Position numbers and translations under genes: made by a program. DNA of 64,000 nt. Source: Portulaca oleracea (lineage: Eukaryota > Streptophyta > Magnoliopsida > Caryophyllales > Portulacaceae). Under the pieces are notes generated by a model. The model was not told the DNA's origin. It saw nothing but the letters and a program-made list of their open reading frames with translations, and ran no database searches. The DNA is taken from NCBI GenBank assembly GCA_029582165.1, contig CM055872.1:5549582-5613581 (forward strand), in the 5' to 3' direction. Shown in pieces: positions 52,186 through 64,000 of the stretch. Each line of letters starts with the position of its first letter. Position 1 is the stretch's first letter.

Positions 52186-52474
52186 TAGCGTTGCCAAAAT
52201 TTCGCCCGCCCCGACTCACCCGAATTGTCCAACCTGGAAAAAACCGGGTCTAGACATAGATTTTTCGTCCGAATTTTTATATTGACCGAATATTCGGACA
52301 TAAAAATTCTCTTTGTTCTATTGTCCGAACCCGATTTTGGCTTCGTCCGAATTGTCCGACCCGGTTCGACCCAAAATAAAACCGGGTCCGGACATGAATT
52401 TCTCGTCTGAATTTTGACATTGTCCGAATTTGTCCGACCCGAATTTACCCGAACCCGAATTTTTGCCAGCGGTA
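52186..52474 (+). mobile_element. hAT-like MITE, copy 3
   Basis: Starts TAGCGTTGCCAAAATTTCG and ends CGAATTTTTGCCAGCGGTA. It has the same interior and orientation as the copy at 43107-43389. No clean 8-bp duplication survives. Confidence 0.72.
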
Positions 52475-52504
52475 AGTTGATATTTTGTCGATTTTAAATT
52501 TTAA

Positions 52505-52520
52505 TACATACCTTTGCTTT

Positions 52521-52579
<59 letters not shown>

Positions 52580-52620
52580 ATATATATATATATATCTATA
52601 TATATATATATATATATATA
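52505..52620. repeat. TA dinucleotide microsatellite
   Basis: About 116 bp of nearly pure TA with two CT interruptions. It directly abuts the inverted-repeat element at 52622, and a shorter TA tract follows that element's right end, so the element inserted into the array. Confidence 0.95.
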
Positions 52621-53004
52621 TCGGTTTTGCTAATCGTCACCCTGGGGCGATGGTTAAGAAAGAATCTTTGTCATTTTTTTTAATTTTAAAATCTTTCATA
52701 ATCTAATATATATGATAAAAGATTACCTTTTCAATAAAATATACCTTATTATCTAATCAAATCTACATAAATATTCCCATCACCTAATTAGTTGATCTTT
52801 TCTAAGTATTAATTAGTTAATAATAAGATTTATGTGATAATCTAACATACATAATCTCACATAATCTAAATATTGCTATTACCTTTATTTATTGTTGCTA
52901 TTACCTTTTAATCTAACATACATAATCTAGCATACATAATCTTACATAATTTTATTATTAACTAATTAACACTTTAGAAAAAAATTCAAGCGGTTGGCGG
53001 CCAT

Positions 53005-53434
53005 CACTACTAAAAATATGTGTATTACCAACCAATTTAAAATGGTTGGAAAAACCAACCATTTTAGCAACTATTTAATATTCCAACTATTTTCCAAAAA
53101 ATTTTGTGGGAAAAATGGTTGGAAATTCCAACCAATTTTGTTTTGCTAAATTGGTTGGAAAATTTTCCTACCACCCTTTTTCCTACTATTTGAAGATGGT
53201 TGGAAAAATGGTTGGATTATTAATTTTCCAACCATTTCAAATAGTAGGAAAAGGGATGATAGGAAAATTTTCCAACTAATTTTAGCAAAATTGGTTGGAA
53301 TTTTCAACCATTTTTCCCACTAAATTTTTTGAAAAATAGTTGGAATATCAAATGGTTGCTAAAATAGTTGGTTTTTCCAACCATTTTAAATTGGTTGGAA
53401 AAAATGGTTGGTAATACACATATTTTTAGTAGTG
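53005..53434. mobile_element. CACTA-type foldback MITE, TSD CAT
   Basis: Ends CACTACTAAAAATATGTG and CACATATTTTTAGTAGTG, flanked by CAT on both sides (53002-53004 and 53435-53437). CACTA ends with a 3-bp duplication define the En/Spm superfamily. Each half is the near-complement of the other (about 200 bp per arm, rich in TGGTTGGAA/TTCCAACCA), so a transcript would fold into one long hairpin. No transposase. Confidence 0.9.
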
Positions 53435-53654
53435 CATTTCGTGCCTTTGTGTGATAGTTAAGTATAATCATCTCGTCTTTTCGTAATAAAATGCATGTCC
53501 TTAGCTTCAAAAAAAAAACTACTTTTTAAAGGCATTCTGTTTTGGAAATAGAAAAAAATTTATTACATTACCAATTTATGGAAATAAAATACATGAAAAC
53601 AAGTAAATTATATTCGTATGAGTTCAATAATTATCTTACCATTTAATCTTTATA

Positions 53655-53868
53655 CTCCCTCCGTCTCAAACTAATTGACATTTTCACTAAATTTTAATTA
53701 TTAATTACTCCCAAATTATAATGAGTTACAATATGAAAAATTACCGTCACTATAAAGATATTTTACTAAAAATTACAATGGATGTAATTTTATATTGTAA
53801 ATTGTAATTTGTAAATAGTTAATGGTCAAAATTTAGTCAATGCGTCAATTAATTTGGAACGGAGGGAG
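53655..53868. mobile_element. Stowaway MITE
   Basis: CTCCCTCCGTCTCAAACTAA and TTAATTTGGAACGGAGGGAG ends with TA on both sides; about 214 bp, nested in the 52622-54225 element. Confidence 0.85.
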
Positions 53869-54225
53869 TATTAACGTAAAACTAAAGTACAATTAGGGGG
53901 TCAACATTGGACTCATGAGAATATATTTGTGCTTTGTTCACACGTTATTTCTATACATTGGTAGTGTAATAAACTTTTATGCTATTTTGTTGATATTTTT
54001 TTTTTGCTATTTTACAAAAAAAAAATTGCATTTAAAAATAATTAGAAAAGATCAACTAATAGGTGATGCGAAGATTTATGTAGATTTGATTAGATAATAA
54101 GCTATATTTTATTGAAAAGGTAATCTTTTATCATATATGTTAGATTATGAAAGATTTTAAAATTTAAAAAAATGACAAAGATTCTTTCTTAGCCATCGCC
54201 CCCAGGGCGACGATTAGCAAAACCG

Positions 54226-55445
54226 TATATATATATAGATATAGATATATATATATACACACTATATTTTTGTAAGAACTATGTAAAAATTAGATATGAG
54301 AACGTACCAAAGATGTGGCAGTTAAGTTGCAACTATCCCTATCTTCCATGCTCCCCATCAATGTTAATGGGGCATGTTTGTTATGGGTGATGAAAGTTTA
54401 ATTAAGCTAGTCAAATAAGCAGTAGAAAATAAAGTATAGACAAGATACGGTATAATGATGTTCTTCTCTTAGAGTTCTCCAAATCTAGGATTTAACTTCG
54501 AACTATAATTAGGATGAGCTTTTTATAATCTTAAAGTCTCCTTTACTCTCAAGATACCAACCACTTTAATTGACCACTTGGTTAAATGTCGGGGAGTTGA
54601 CCTCTCAACTCCTAGTCCTCACCCTAATAATATAGTCTCACTCAAATCAATGAATAGAGATTTAATACAACTCTTTATAATCTCACACTCAATAATAGTA
54701 AGAAAAAAATATATAATAATACTCAAAGTGAGAGATTTGCTTGTTCTTGTATTCTTAAGTGGCAAAGAACTCTTTGTATTTATAAAGCAATATGATCGAA
54801 TTATCGAGGAGACACTCAAAAAAATGTACCATCTCTTGATCTTGGTATCCATATGAAATTATGATATGATTATTCACATGAACTTCCAAATAAAATTTCA
54901 TGTGTAAGCAATGGTTGATCAACTCCTCATTAAGCAAGTCTTGATCCTTGGTAAGTATGCACGTGCAAGTGCCAGTTGCAACCATATTTAGTAGCAAAAT
55001 GATTAGATAATATACTCCTTGAATCTTGACATTGGAAGGCAAACTATAATTATGTGAAATAGAGAAAGAATCAATTTTAATATCATGCCTAATTAGTGTA
55101 TGTGGCAGTCGAAAACAACCATATATATACCGTCATCATTCAAATTCATGTAATCTCCTTTTCAAGTTAATTTAGATATTCTTATATCAATTAAAATGTT
55201 GAAATATTTGAATAATAATCATAACAATCAAATTAATTTGTATCTTGCGTCTCGAAGACAGTAATCTTCATTATGTACTTGATGTATATTTTAGATAATT
55301 CATATTAACTTATTCATTTTATCTTGCATCAAGATAACATCAATTATGTAATAAAAGTAACGTAAAAGATAACTTAATACTTATTCCTTACCGTCGCCCT
55401 ATTAATTCATGACTCAGGGTTTCAAAAATATCGTTGGATACCTAA
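54226..55445. other. Intergenic DNA, no feature recognised
   Basis: AT-rich, with short unrecognised frames only (54578-54856 plus, 54755-55042 minus). No termini of known mobile elements seen. Confidence 0.4.
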
Positions 55446-55673
55446 GGGTGTGTTTGGTAAGATTCCTAGGAAAAAATTTTGCCGGAGAAAAGTTTCCCTG
55501 GACAGTTTTCCATTGGATATATTTCCCCGGGAAAAATTTTCTTTAACCCCAGGATTTCCTACGAATGGTGGGCTGTAAAAAGCTTTCAAGTCGATGTCTG
55601 TGACATGGGGAAAATAAGTCAACTCGGGAAAATTGACCATTTCCTCGGAGTTTTTGACTAAACAAACACACTC
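55446..55673. mobile_element. MITE, GGGTGTGTTTGGT type
   Basis: Starts GGGTGTGTTTGGTAAGATTC and ends GACTAAACAAACACACTC, with GGAAAAATTTT-type arms; about 228 bp. Same loose group as 47509-47737. Confidence 0.6.
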
Positions 55674-56019
55674 TAAATTAAATTGAATTATTTTCACGTG
55701 ACTTTTCATAACTAATTTATGAATTATGACAACTGTATTTAATAAGAGTTAGCTTCGTCCCTGGCCCTCCTATTGAATGGTCTGCAGTGAAGGTTCTAAT
55801 TTCTAAAGACCATATGAGGCCATGACATCATAGAATGAAATGTGGGATGTTCAAATCCAAATTTTAAATATACATGACAATGAACAACTATTAACAAGCT
55901 GTCCCACTATGTACAAAATTAACCAATTGGACCATTTAGAATTTGTCATTATCACCAAGGAGAAGTTATAAAATGCTCACACTTTTCAACGTGACATGAT
56001 AAGGGAAACACCCAACCAA

Positions 56020-56520
56020 TGTTGAACATAAATGCAATTCAGAAATATGAAGTTCACACCATACCTAAGTCGTGTGTGTGGAGCCAAATGAAGGCCTGAC
56101 TCGATGCGTAATAGAGTAAAGTGTGTTAGGAAATTCATGAAGGTGCAGTTAGGCCCTAGAAATGGACGTGTGGCGCATAACATGTGGTGGTTGTTTTGGT
56201 CAGTTATTATGATTTGAGTTTGACCTAAACTGCTCCTAGCCGCTATTTATACCTGGAGAGGGGTTTCATTAAATATCTTGCATTCACAAACAACTCTTGG
56301 GAGAGATTGTTTATCTACTTTGAGAGAAAGTGAGATTGAGGGAGATCTCTTGTAACTTGTAATCCTCATATTACTAATGCATTTTGTTTCCGTGGTTTTT
56401 TTCATGCTTTAGGTTTTTTCCATGTTAAATTTCTGGTGCCAATTTTTTATCTCTTTTCCGCTCTTATCGTTAATTGTTTGTGATTTGCTTGAGTACTCTA
56501 CGATCCTATCACTCAGGAGT
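56020..56520 (+). mobile_element. Possible copia LTR remnant
   Basis: It has the layout of a copia LTR: a TATTTATACC promoter-like word at about 56244, GAGATTG phrases, TTGTAATCCTC, then TTTCCGTGGTTTTTTTCATG and TGTGATTTGCTTGAG...ATCCTATCA, resembling the LTR tails at 13200-13329. The boundaries are not confirmed. Confidence 0.35.
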
Positions 56521-56787
56521 TCATATGACAAGCTGGAGAAGAGTTGGCAAAGACCGGGTAGAAGTGTAGAATAATACTCTTAACTTCTTGGATCTTACAA
56601 AGACATAACAAACGTAATATTCAAATTTGAATTTATAGTATATCATCATCTGACAAATTAAAATAAGTTCATTAGAAAGTTCGAGTAAGTTATTCTATTA
56701 GTAAACATAATAACAAATGATGCAAAAAATTATCAAAAGTAAGCTCGAACATATTAATTCATACCTAGGTCATACGAAGGAAACTTA

Positions 56788-56980
56788 GGCACCGTTTTTT
56801 TACGTGATACCGCGAGTTACCGTACCGTAATTTACTCCAACCTACCGCAATCTACCGCAACTCACCGCAATCTACTATTCACCTTTCTATTAAAATCCCA
56901 AAGATTTCCGATTACCATACCGCAACTTACCGCATCGCAACTCACCGCACCGCAATTCCACTGCATAAAAGAACGGTGCC
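56788..56980. mobile_element. MITE, GGCACCGTTTTTTT type
   Basis: Starts GGCACCGTTTTTTTACGTG and ends CATAAAAGAACGGTGCC, with CTACCGCAA repeats inside; flanked by TTA and TAA. Short relative of 11701-11976. Confidence 0.65.
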
Positions 56981-57429
56981 TAAAAATATCAGTAAAATAT
57001 CGTTTGCCTTTTTATTTGTTGATAATTTCCAATATAAAAATATTGTGAACATCTTTGTCAGTTGCTAACAATTAGCTCAAAAATACATTTCAACTATGAA
57101 AATTCTCGTGGACAAAATTTGAAAGCGAAACATAGATATTGGAATTGGATAATGCAAGTGGTGAGGAGTCAGCGCAATGGGAACGCCACAATTTGGGCGC
57201 ACTGTTGACGTAACTCCATATCACTGTTCTTGTACCAGTGAATGGCATAGAAACCCACCTAGCCACATTCAAGCAGTTGCCGATCTAGACATTCTAAAAC
57301 CTACCCAACCACACTGAAGCAGTGGCCAATCTAGACATTCTGATTAGGGAAGACCAATATAGTATTGTATTTGTATGATAAATTTAAAATTCATAATTTT
57401 CATCCTTGATTATACTAATTATTTTTTTT

Positions 57430-57660
57430 TCAAAGTGTTAACAGTGGTTGCGGCCACCCCCGAACTACATAGAGATTGTTGAGGAAATCCAAGGGGGGAG
57501 CCCACTTCAACCAAGGCCCATGGTACACAAGTTAAGTGAGGTTCCATCTTAAAACCAATTGGTGTTAAGAGGAATAATCCACTTGACTTATATACCATTT
57601 CTTTTCTCTTTACTTTTCCGATGTGAGACAACTTTACTCATGGGTGAATCCCAACAGAGA
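57430..57660. repeat. Unclassified low-AT repeat-like stretch
   Basis: Contains CATCTTAAAACCAATTGGTG and TTTTCCGATGTGAGAC. Phrases like these recur in many plant genomes, probably as part of a retroelement. No ends defined; the overlapping frames are not credible genes. Confidence 0.3.
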
Positions 57661-57889
57661 TCTGCCAAAACACCAAAGCCATGGTTGTTTAGTACGTAGC
57701 ATAGTACCATGACAATTGAAAGTTTATCTTTTTTATTAAGAAAAGAGTTCATATCTTGGTAACGACAATTTTTATTTCTGAACATTGGGGCATGTCGAGG
57801 AGCTTCTTGTGAATATGCTTTTATCTGTCGTTCAACATAGTCTGATGTTTGTGTGGCCCCCTTCCTTATTTGTTAGCCCACTAAGATGA

Positions 57890-58410
57890 GGGGTTTTTTG
57901 CATTTTGGACCCTCAATTTTAGGGGTATTTATATTCTGAACCCTTGGTTTCTAACTTTAATTTTTTGGACCCTAAATTTTGTAGGCCGAAAAAAATGACC
58001 CTAAAGTTTGTGAGGTGAAAAAAAAAGCCCTTTTCCCGTTTTTCTTTTTCTTTCCATGTTTGAATTTCTCTCCCGATTGGCATCAAACTTCAAAACTAAG
58101 ATTAAAATCGATATTAAAGTTATAATCAAACTCTTTTATTCATGTTGGAGTTACTTAAAACCATGCTTTCGAGTGCGAGTAACGGCATGAATAAGAGAGG
58201 TGTATTATATCTTGATATTAGTTTTAACCATAGTCTTGAAGTTTGGCGTCAATCGGAGATAAATTCAAACATGGAGAAAATAAAAGAATGAGACAGGCCT
58301 TTTTCTTCACCCACAAACTTTAAAGTCTTTTTATTCAAATTTACAAAGTTAATGTTGAAACTAAGGTTGTAATATAAATCTTAAAATTCAGTCAAAATGT
58401 AAAAAACCCC
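57890..58410. mobile_element. MULE-like element, family 'GGACCC', degenerate copy
   Basis: Starts GGGGTTTTTTGCATTTTGGACCC and ends AAATGTAAAAAACCCC. It shares GACCCTAAAGTTTGT and CTCTCCCGATT(A/G)GC with the elements at 19906 and 23260. The flanks match poorly. Confidence 0.65.
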
Positions 58411-59311
58411 TGAGATAACCCCTGTAAAGAGACTCAAAAGTCATAATGTTTATCCTTCTAAAAAACTAAAATAAAAAAACAATATATCCCTGCACAAACA
58501 AGCACAACCATATGTTTATCCGTTTTGAGTAGATATGGATAACAGGTGACGTCTCTATTGAATTATAGTGGGTTCTATCATTTTAAAAAAGCTTAATAAC
58601 GGGCTCGGTTCATAACTGAGGGAGCCTATAGCAAGATATCCTTAAACATACGACAACAATAACGTACTCCAGCATAGTCATAGTAAATGTGAGATTTAGA
58701 AGGTTCCAAATATAAACAGTCTTCCTCGCGTTTTATTTAAACATACTATTAATGTATGATTAACTTGGAAGTAGTGGGTTGGTCCTTGAAAAGATTTCGA
58801 AACTATTTCCATGTATGTTTCATAAATTTAAATGCAAAATGTTAGTTAAACCTGATAATGAGACTTCACACTGAACAATATTATCCTATGTTTTTCACAC
58901 CAATAAGTTAAACTTCGGTAAGGAGCAAAGCGGGTCGGCCCAGAAAGCCCAATCTCTTCCGATCTGCTTCATGTGTGAGCCCAGCCCAGCCCGTTAATGA
59001 GTTGACCCGACCCATTACTCACAACTACTTTCAACAAATAACTCCCACACGCTATTGAAAGTTGAAAGTTGAAACTCAGACGGGCATGAGACCTCATCAA
59101 CGGATGTAACCAGATGACTTAGAAGCAAGTGTTGGGCTTTAGCTCTTGGATTCTGTTATTGGGCCTCTATATTATTTGCATATAATAATGGGCTATTGAC
59201 TATGAAGGATGACCCATAAGTCAAATTGACAAAAAAGGTTGTTTAGGAGCATGAAGCCCTAATTTGTATTAAAAATGGGGGCCACATAAGAAAAGTTGCC
59301 AATTATTACTC

Positions 59312-60688
59312 GGGAATTTTGCTTTTTGGACCCTGTATTTTGGGGGTATTTACATTATGGACCCCCATATTTCAAAGTTTGCAATTTGAACTGTCTTTGA
59401 TTAAGCAACACTCTGGCATAGCTAGAAGTCCGCCAAAAGAGGCCCTTATTATAGTTTGAACGATTTTTCTTTCCAAAATAGCCCCTAGATTATTTTTGAA
59501 CTGCCGAAGTTACCCTTCAATTTAGTCAAACATTTCCACGCCCCTCACTCACCTCTCTCTCCTCTGCTTGCTCAACAATGGCTCCGAAGATGGCTCCGCA
59601 TTTTCCCTCAATTCCTTTTTCTGGTAATAACAAGATCTTGTGAAATTCCAACTCAGAAGCAAGCAATACTCAGTTACAATCAGGATGAAATACTTGACTT
59701 CTGTCATCCCAAAACTCAACCAATCCAACTCGATTTGCCAAATATTTCACCAAGCAAACTGATTTACTGATGAATAAACAACAATTACAAGAACTACAAA
59801 CCTAATTTCGAAATGAAAGCAATATCAAATCTCTCTTACACATTTAGGCGGGTGGAGAGCAAATTTGGTAAGTCGAGCAGCACCTCCGGAGCTATGGAAA
59901 CTTCGCAGCGCTCATCCATTAACAAAATCAAAATCTTGGGATACAAATACTGGCAGCATACATACACATGAATCACAGAGAGGTTCGGGGACAAAAATGG
60001 CACCATGCTTGCTCAACAATGGCGCCCTGCTTGCTCAAAAACCAGAGTCGAGTGACCTCAGTTCAGTCGGGCATTTCGTCGAACAGTTGGCGGGCACCAA
60101 AGTAACCCAACCATGGCGGCAAAGCAATCAACAGAATGAGTGAAAACTTCCAACATAACAGAATTTGCGACATAAACGATAAATCCATCGTCCAAACGCA
60201 AACCCATCATCGCTGCATACATAAAAATGGGAAATTGGATTCTAATGAGCATAACTATAAGTGTGGAGAGAGAGAAGAGGAAGAAGAAGAAAGAAGCAAC
60301 AGTAACAGTAACAACAGTAGTAGAGTAGAAGAAGAAGAAGAAGAAGAAGAAGAAGAAGAAGAAGAAGAAGAAGAAGAAGAAGAAGAAGAAGAAGAAGAGG
60401 CCATGACGTGGAAGAAGAAGGAGAAAGAGAAAGAATCAGAGAGACAGAGAGAGAAAGAGGAGGGAGACGGGGAAGAAGAAGAAGGAAAAGGAAAAGGAAA
60501 CAAGAGAGAGAAATGAATAAATGGCGTAAGATAAGCAAATTGATTCACTAGGCAAATCGGAGTCCAACTTAAGTTTGGGCTAAATTTTTTTGGCCCATAT
60601 TATACAGGGTTCAAATTGCAAACTTTGAAAAATGGGGATCCATAATGTAAATACCCCCAAAATACAGGGTCCAAAAAGCAAAAATCCC
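59312..60688. mobile_element. MULE-like element, 1.38 kb, perfect 9-bp TSD
   Basis: TTATTACTC lies at 59303-59311 and 60689-60697. The ends GGGAATTTTGCTTTTTGGAC and GTCCAAAAAGCAAAAATCCC continue as arms of about 80 bp (TGTATTTTGGGGGTATTTAC and its complement). The interior, about 1.2 kb, is not inverted and is richer in GC than the surroundings. It includes a CT-rich minus-strand segment followed by ATGGCCTC, and a GAA tract. No transposase seen. A Pack-MULE with captured host DNA is plausible but the source is unrecognised. Confidence 0.85.
60323..60398. repeat. GAA microsatellite
   Basis: About 25 GAA units inside the MULE-like element; it creates artificial poly-Glu, poly-Ser and poly-Leu frames. 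Confidence 0.95.
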
Positions 60689-60889
60689 TTATTACTCTTG
60701 CATCCTGTATTACACTCCAATGCAATGCCCTGTACAGGGCCAACACCTTCCGTACAATACACTATCACATACTGTAAACAAGAATGTTCCCCCAAGAGTT
60801 GAATCCTAGAGGAATGAGATGGAAGGATAGGGAGCTTACCACTAAGGCAAGCACACCAATTGACTTGTAGTACAATTCTATATACCTAA

Positions 60890-61283
60890 GGGTGCGTTTA
60901 GTTGTTTTCTAAGAAAATATTTCCTATAAAACTTTTTTATGGGAAAGTTTTTGCTAGAAAAATATTTCACAATGTTTGGTTAACATGGTAAAATTTGTAG
61001 GAAAGTTTATTTGAAATGTCCAAATGATCCTTATATATTAATTTATAAAATATATTTTTAGGGGCATTTTGGGATATTGAGTTACAAAAAGTTTTCCTTT
61101 CCCATGGGAAAGAAACTTTCCCACACACCCCCATTGGGAAAGTTTTCACCATGATCCATGGGAAAATTGTGGGTCCTAGTTAAAAATTTTCCCAACCTAT
61201 TTTTACTTCCAAACATGAGAAAATTAGTCAACTTTGATTAAATTAACTACCTTTCCTAGGAAACTCATGGAACCAAACACACC
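60890..61283. mobile_element. MITE, GGGTGCGTTTAGTTG type
   Basis: Ends GGGTGCGTTTAGTTGTTTTC and CATGGAACCAAACACACC; about 394 bp; close relative of 39981-40355. It ends about 240 bp before the PRX-D ATG, so it forms part of that gene's upstream region. Confidence 0.65.
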
Positions 61284-61449
61284 ATAATATTAGTGCATAT
61301 CATATTAGTATGGCAATGGAAATTATTATTTAGTTTTCTTTGGCATAAGAAAAGTGGGCAATTATTACTGTTGGCTGCTAGTTTGTTGTTAACTTCTTCC
61401 ACACAAATTGCTCAAGTTGACTAGTAGTCCTTATGCATGCATTGATGCT

Positions 61450-61457
61450 TATAAATT
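61450..61457 (+). promoter_or_regulatory. TATA box of PRX-D
   Basis: TATAAATT, 70-77 bp before the PRX-D ATG; the spacing matches that of the other three peroxidase genes. Confidence 0.6.
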
Positions 61458-61526
61458 AACAATCTAGCTTGTATACATTATTATTTGTGGATAACAATTA
61501 AGCTCAATTATTAGAGTACTAACACC

Positions 61527-63498
<1,972 letters not shown>

Positions 63499-64000
63499 AA
63501 CTGTTCTCTTTAAATTGTCGTATGTGTTTATGTACACGTATGTATTTGATAATCTCGTGTGTTTATTTCGAGCTATCCCTTGGTTATAAATATGCATACT
63601 TGTCAATGGAGATGTAACTTTTTTTCGATTATTCAAAGTTTATAATAGGTTCTAAACTGTAAAGTTTATATCACAATAAAATGTGAATTTCTGCACATTA
63701 CAACAGCTATGCGGCACAATATAAAGGACGAAAAATAAACAACAGAAATCATGAATGCACGTACTCTCAAGATTATAACACTTCCAATTAAAATCTACGT
63801 CGTCCTTTTTTTTGAAATTTCTTCTGAAACATGTGAATCGACCACTTGTTAATGGATAAATTTGAATTAATTATTATAGTGATATTCACCAAACAATATA
63901 TATATTAATTAACTTGCATGATTAGGACATTAGTTAAATAACATCCATTGATTTAACGACATAAACTTTAATGAGGGTGATAGTAGCTAGCAAGCAAATG
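63499..64000. other. PRX-D 3' flank
   Basis: Probably holds the 3' UTR and polyadenylation region (several AATAAA-like words, e.g. CACAATAAAATG near 63671). Nothing else recognised to the window end. Confidence 0.4.

Larger units (their letters stand above)
52622..54225. mobile_element. Inverted-repeat DNA element hosting two MITEs
   Basis: It starts CGGTTTTGCTAATCGTC and ends GACGATTAGCAAAACCG; the arms match for about 120 bp (through AAGAATCTTTGTCATTTTTTT and AAAGATTACCTTTTCAATAAAAT). It is inserted in a TA array, so the duplication cannot be read. The CACTA-type foldback at 53005-53434 and the Stowaway at 53655-53868 are nested inside. Long arms suggest a MULE. No transposase seen. Confidence 0.75.

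Noticed and set aside
52485..52706. A Tyr/Ile-rich frame
   Set aside because: It is a translation of the TA microsatellite.
60136..60548. Glu-rich, Ser-rich and Leu-rich open frames
   Set aside because: They are produced by the GAA microsatellite, have no domain, and occur in several frames on both strands.

Overview
The window looks like nuclear DNA of a flowering plant, most likely a eudicot. It is AT-rich, its genes have GT-AG introns, it holds plant-specific families (class III secretory peroxidases and an NPF/PTR transporter), and most of it is layered transposable-element debris. I cannot name the species from the sequence alone.

Genes. There are four intact-looking class III peroxidase genes, each with four exons and the family's classical layout (exons 2 and 3 are exactly 192 and 166 nt in all four). 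PRX-A (3576-5075, minus), PRX-B (16339-18110, minus) and PRX-C (34945-36490, minus) point one way; PRX-D (61527-63498, plus) points the other. A and B share promoter-core and 3'-flank sequence and look like a fairly recent tandem duplicate pair; C and D are more diverged. One NPF (NRT1/PTR) proton-coupled transporter gene, closest by recall to Arabidopsis NPF5.1, lies between C and D (40450-50807, minus). Its four exons encode 576 aa and its second intron is 7.1 kb, filled with transposons.

Transposon landscape. (1) A complete but broken Ty1/copia element at 27513-32396 has nearly identical LTRs, a tRNA-Met-type primer site and several stops and frameshifts. (2) A degenerate copia element at 12886-15885 has further insertions in its 3' LTR. 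(3) Solo LTRs lie at 2420-3306 (TSD GCATG) and 44611-47342 (TSD CCTTC), and a Cassandra-type solo LTR carrying 5S rRNA-like sequence at 18525-18772 sits inside a Stowaway MITE, itself inside a tandem duplication. (4) MULE-like elements with 9-bp target duplications lie at 19906-20503, 23260-24393 (with a nested one at 23806-24348), 49809-50157 and 59312-60688. (5) Others are a CACTA-type foldback at 53005-53434 inside a larger inverted-repeat element (52622-54225), three hAT-like MITEs, Stowaway MITEs, two Helitron-type 3' ends, a tRNA-like SINE and two short retroposons.

The peroxidases are predicted secreted haem enzymes that use H2O2 to oxidise phenolics in the cell wall. The NPF protein is a plasma- or organelle-membrane proton symporter. 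Nothing in the sequence links them functionally; they appear to be neighbours in a gene-poor, repeat-rich interval. I found no clearly new biological system. The most distinctive things are the nested insertions, a MULE-like insertion 8 nt from an NPF splice donor, a short coiled-coil-like segment enclosed by long inverted repeats, and the combination of LTR near-identity with an already broken copia coding region.
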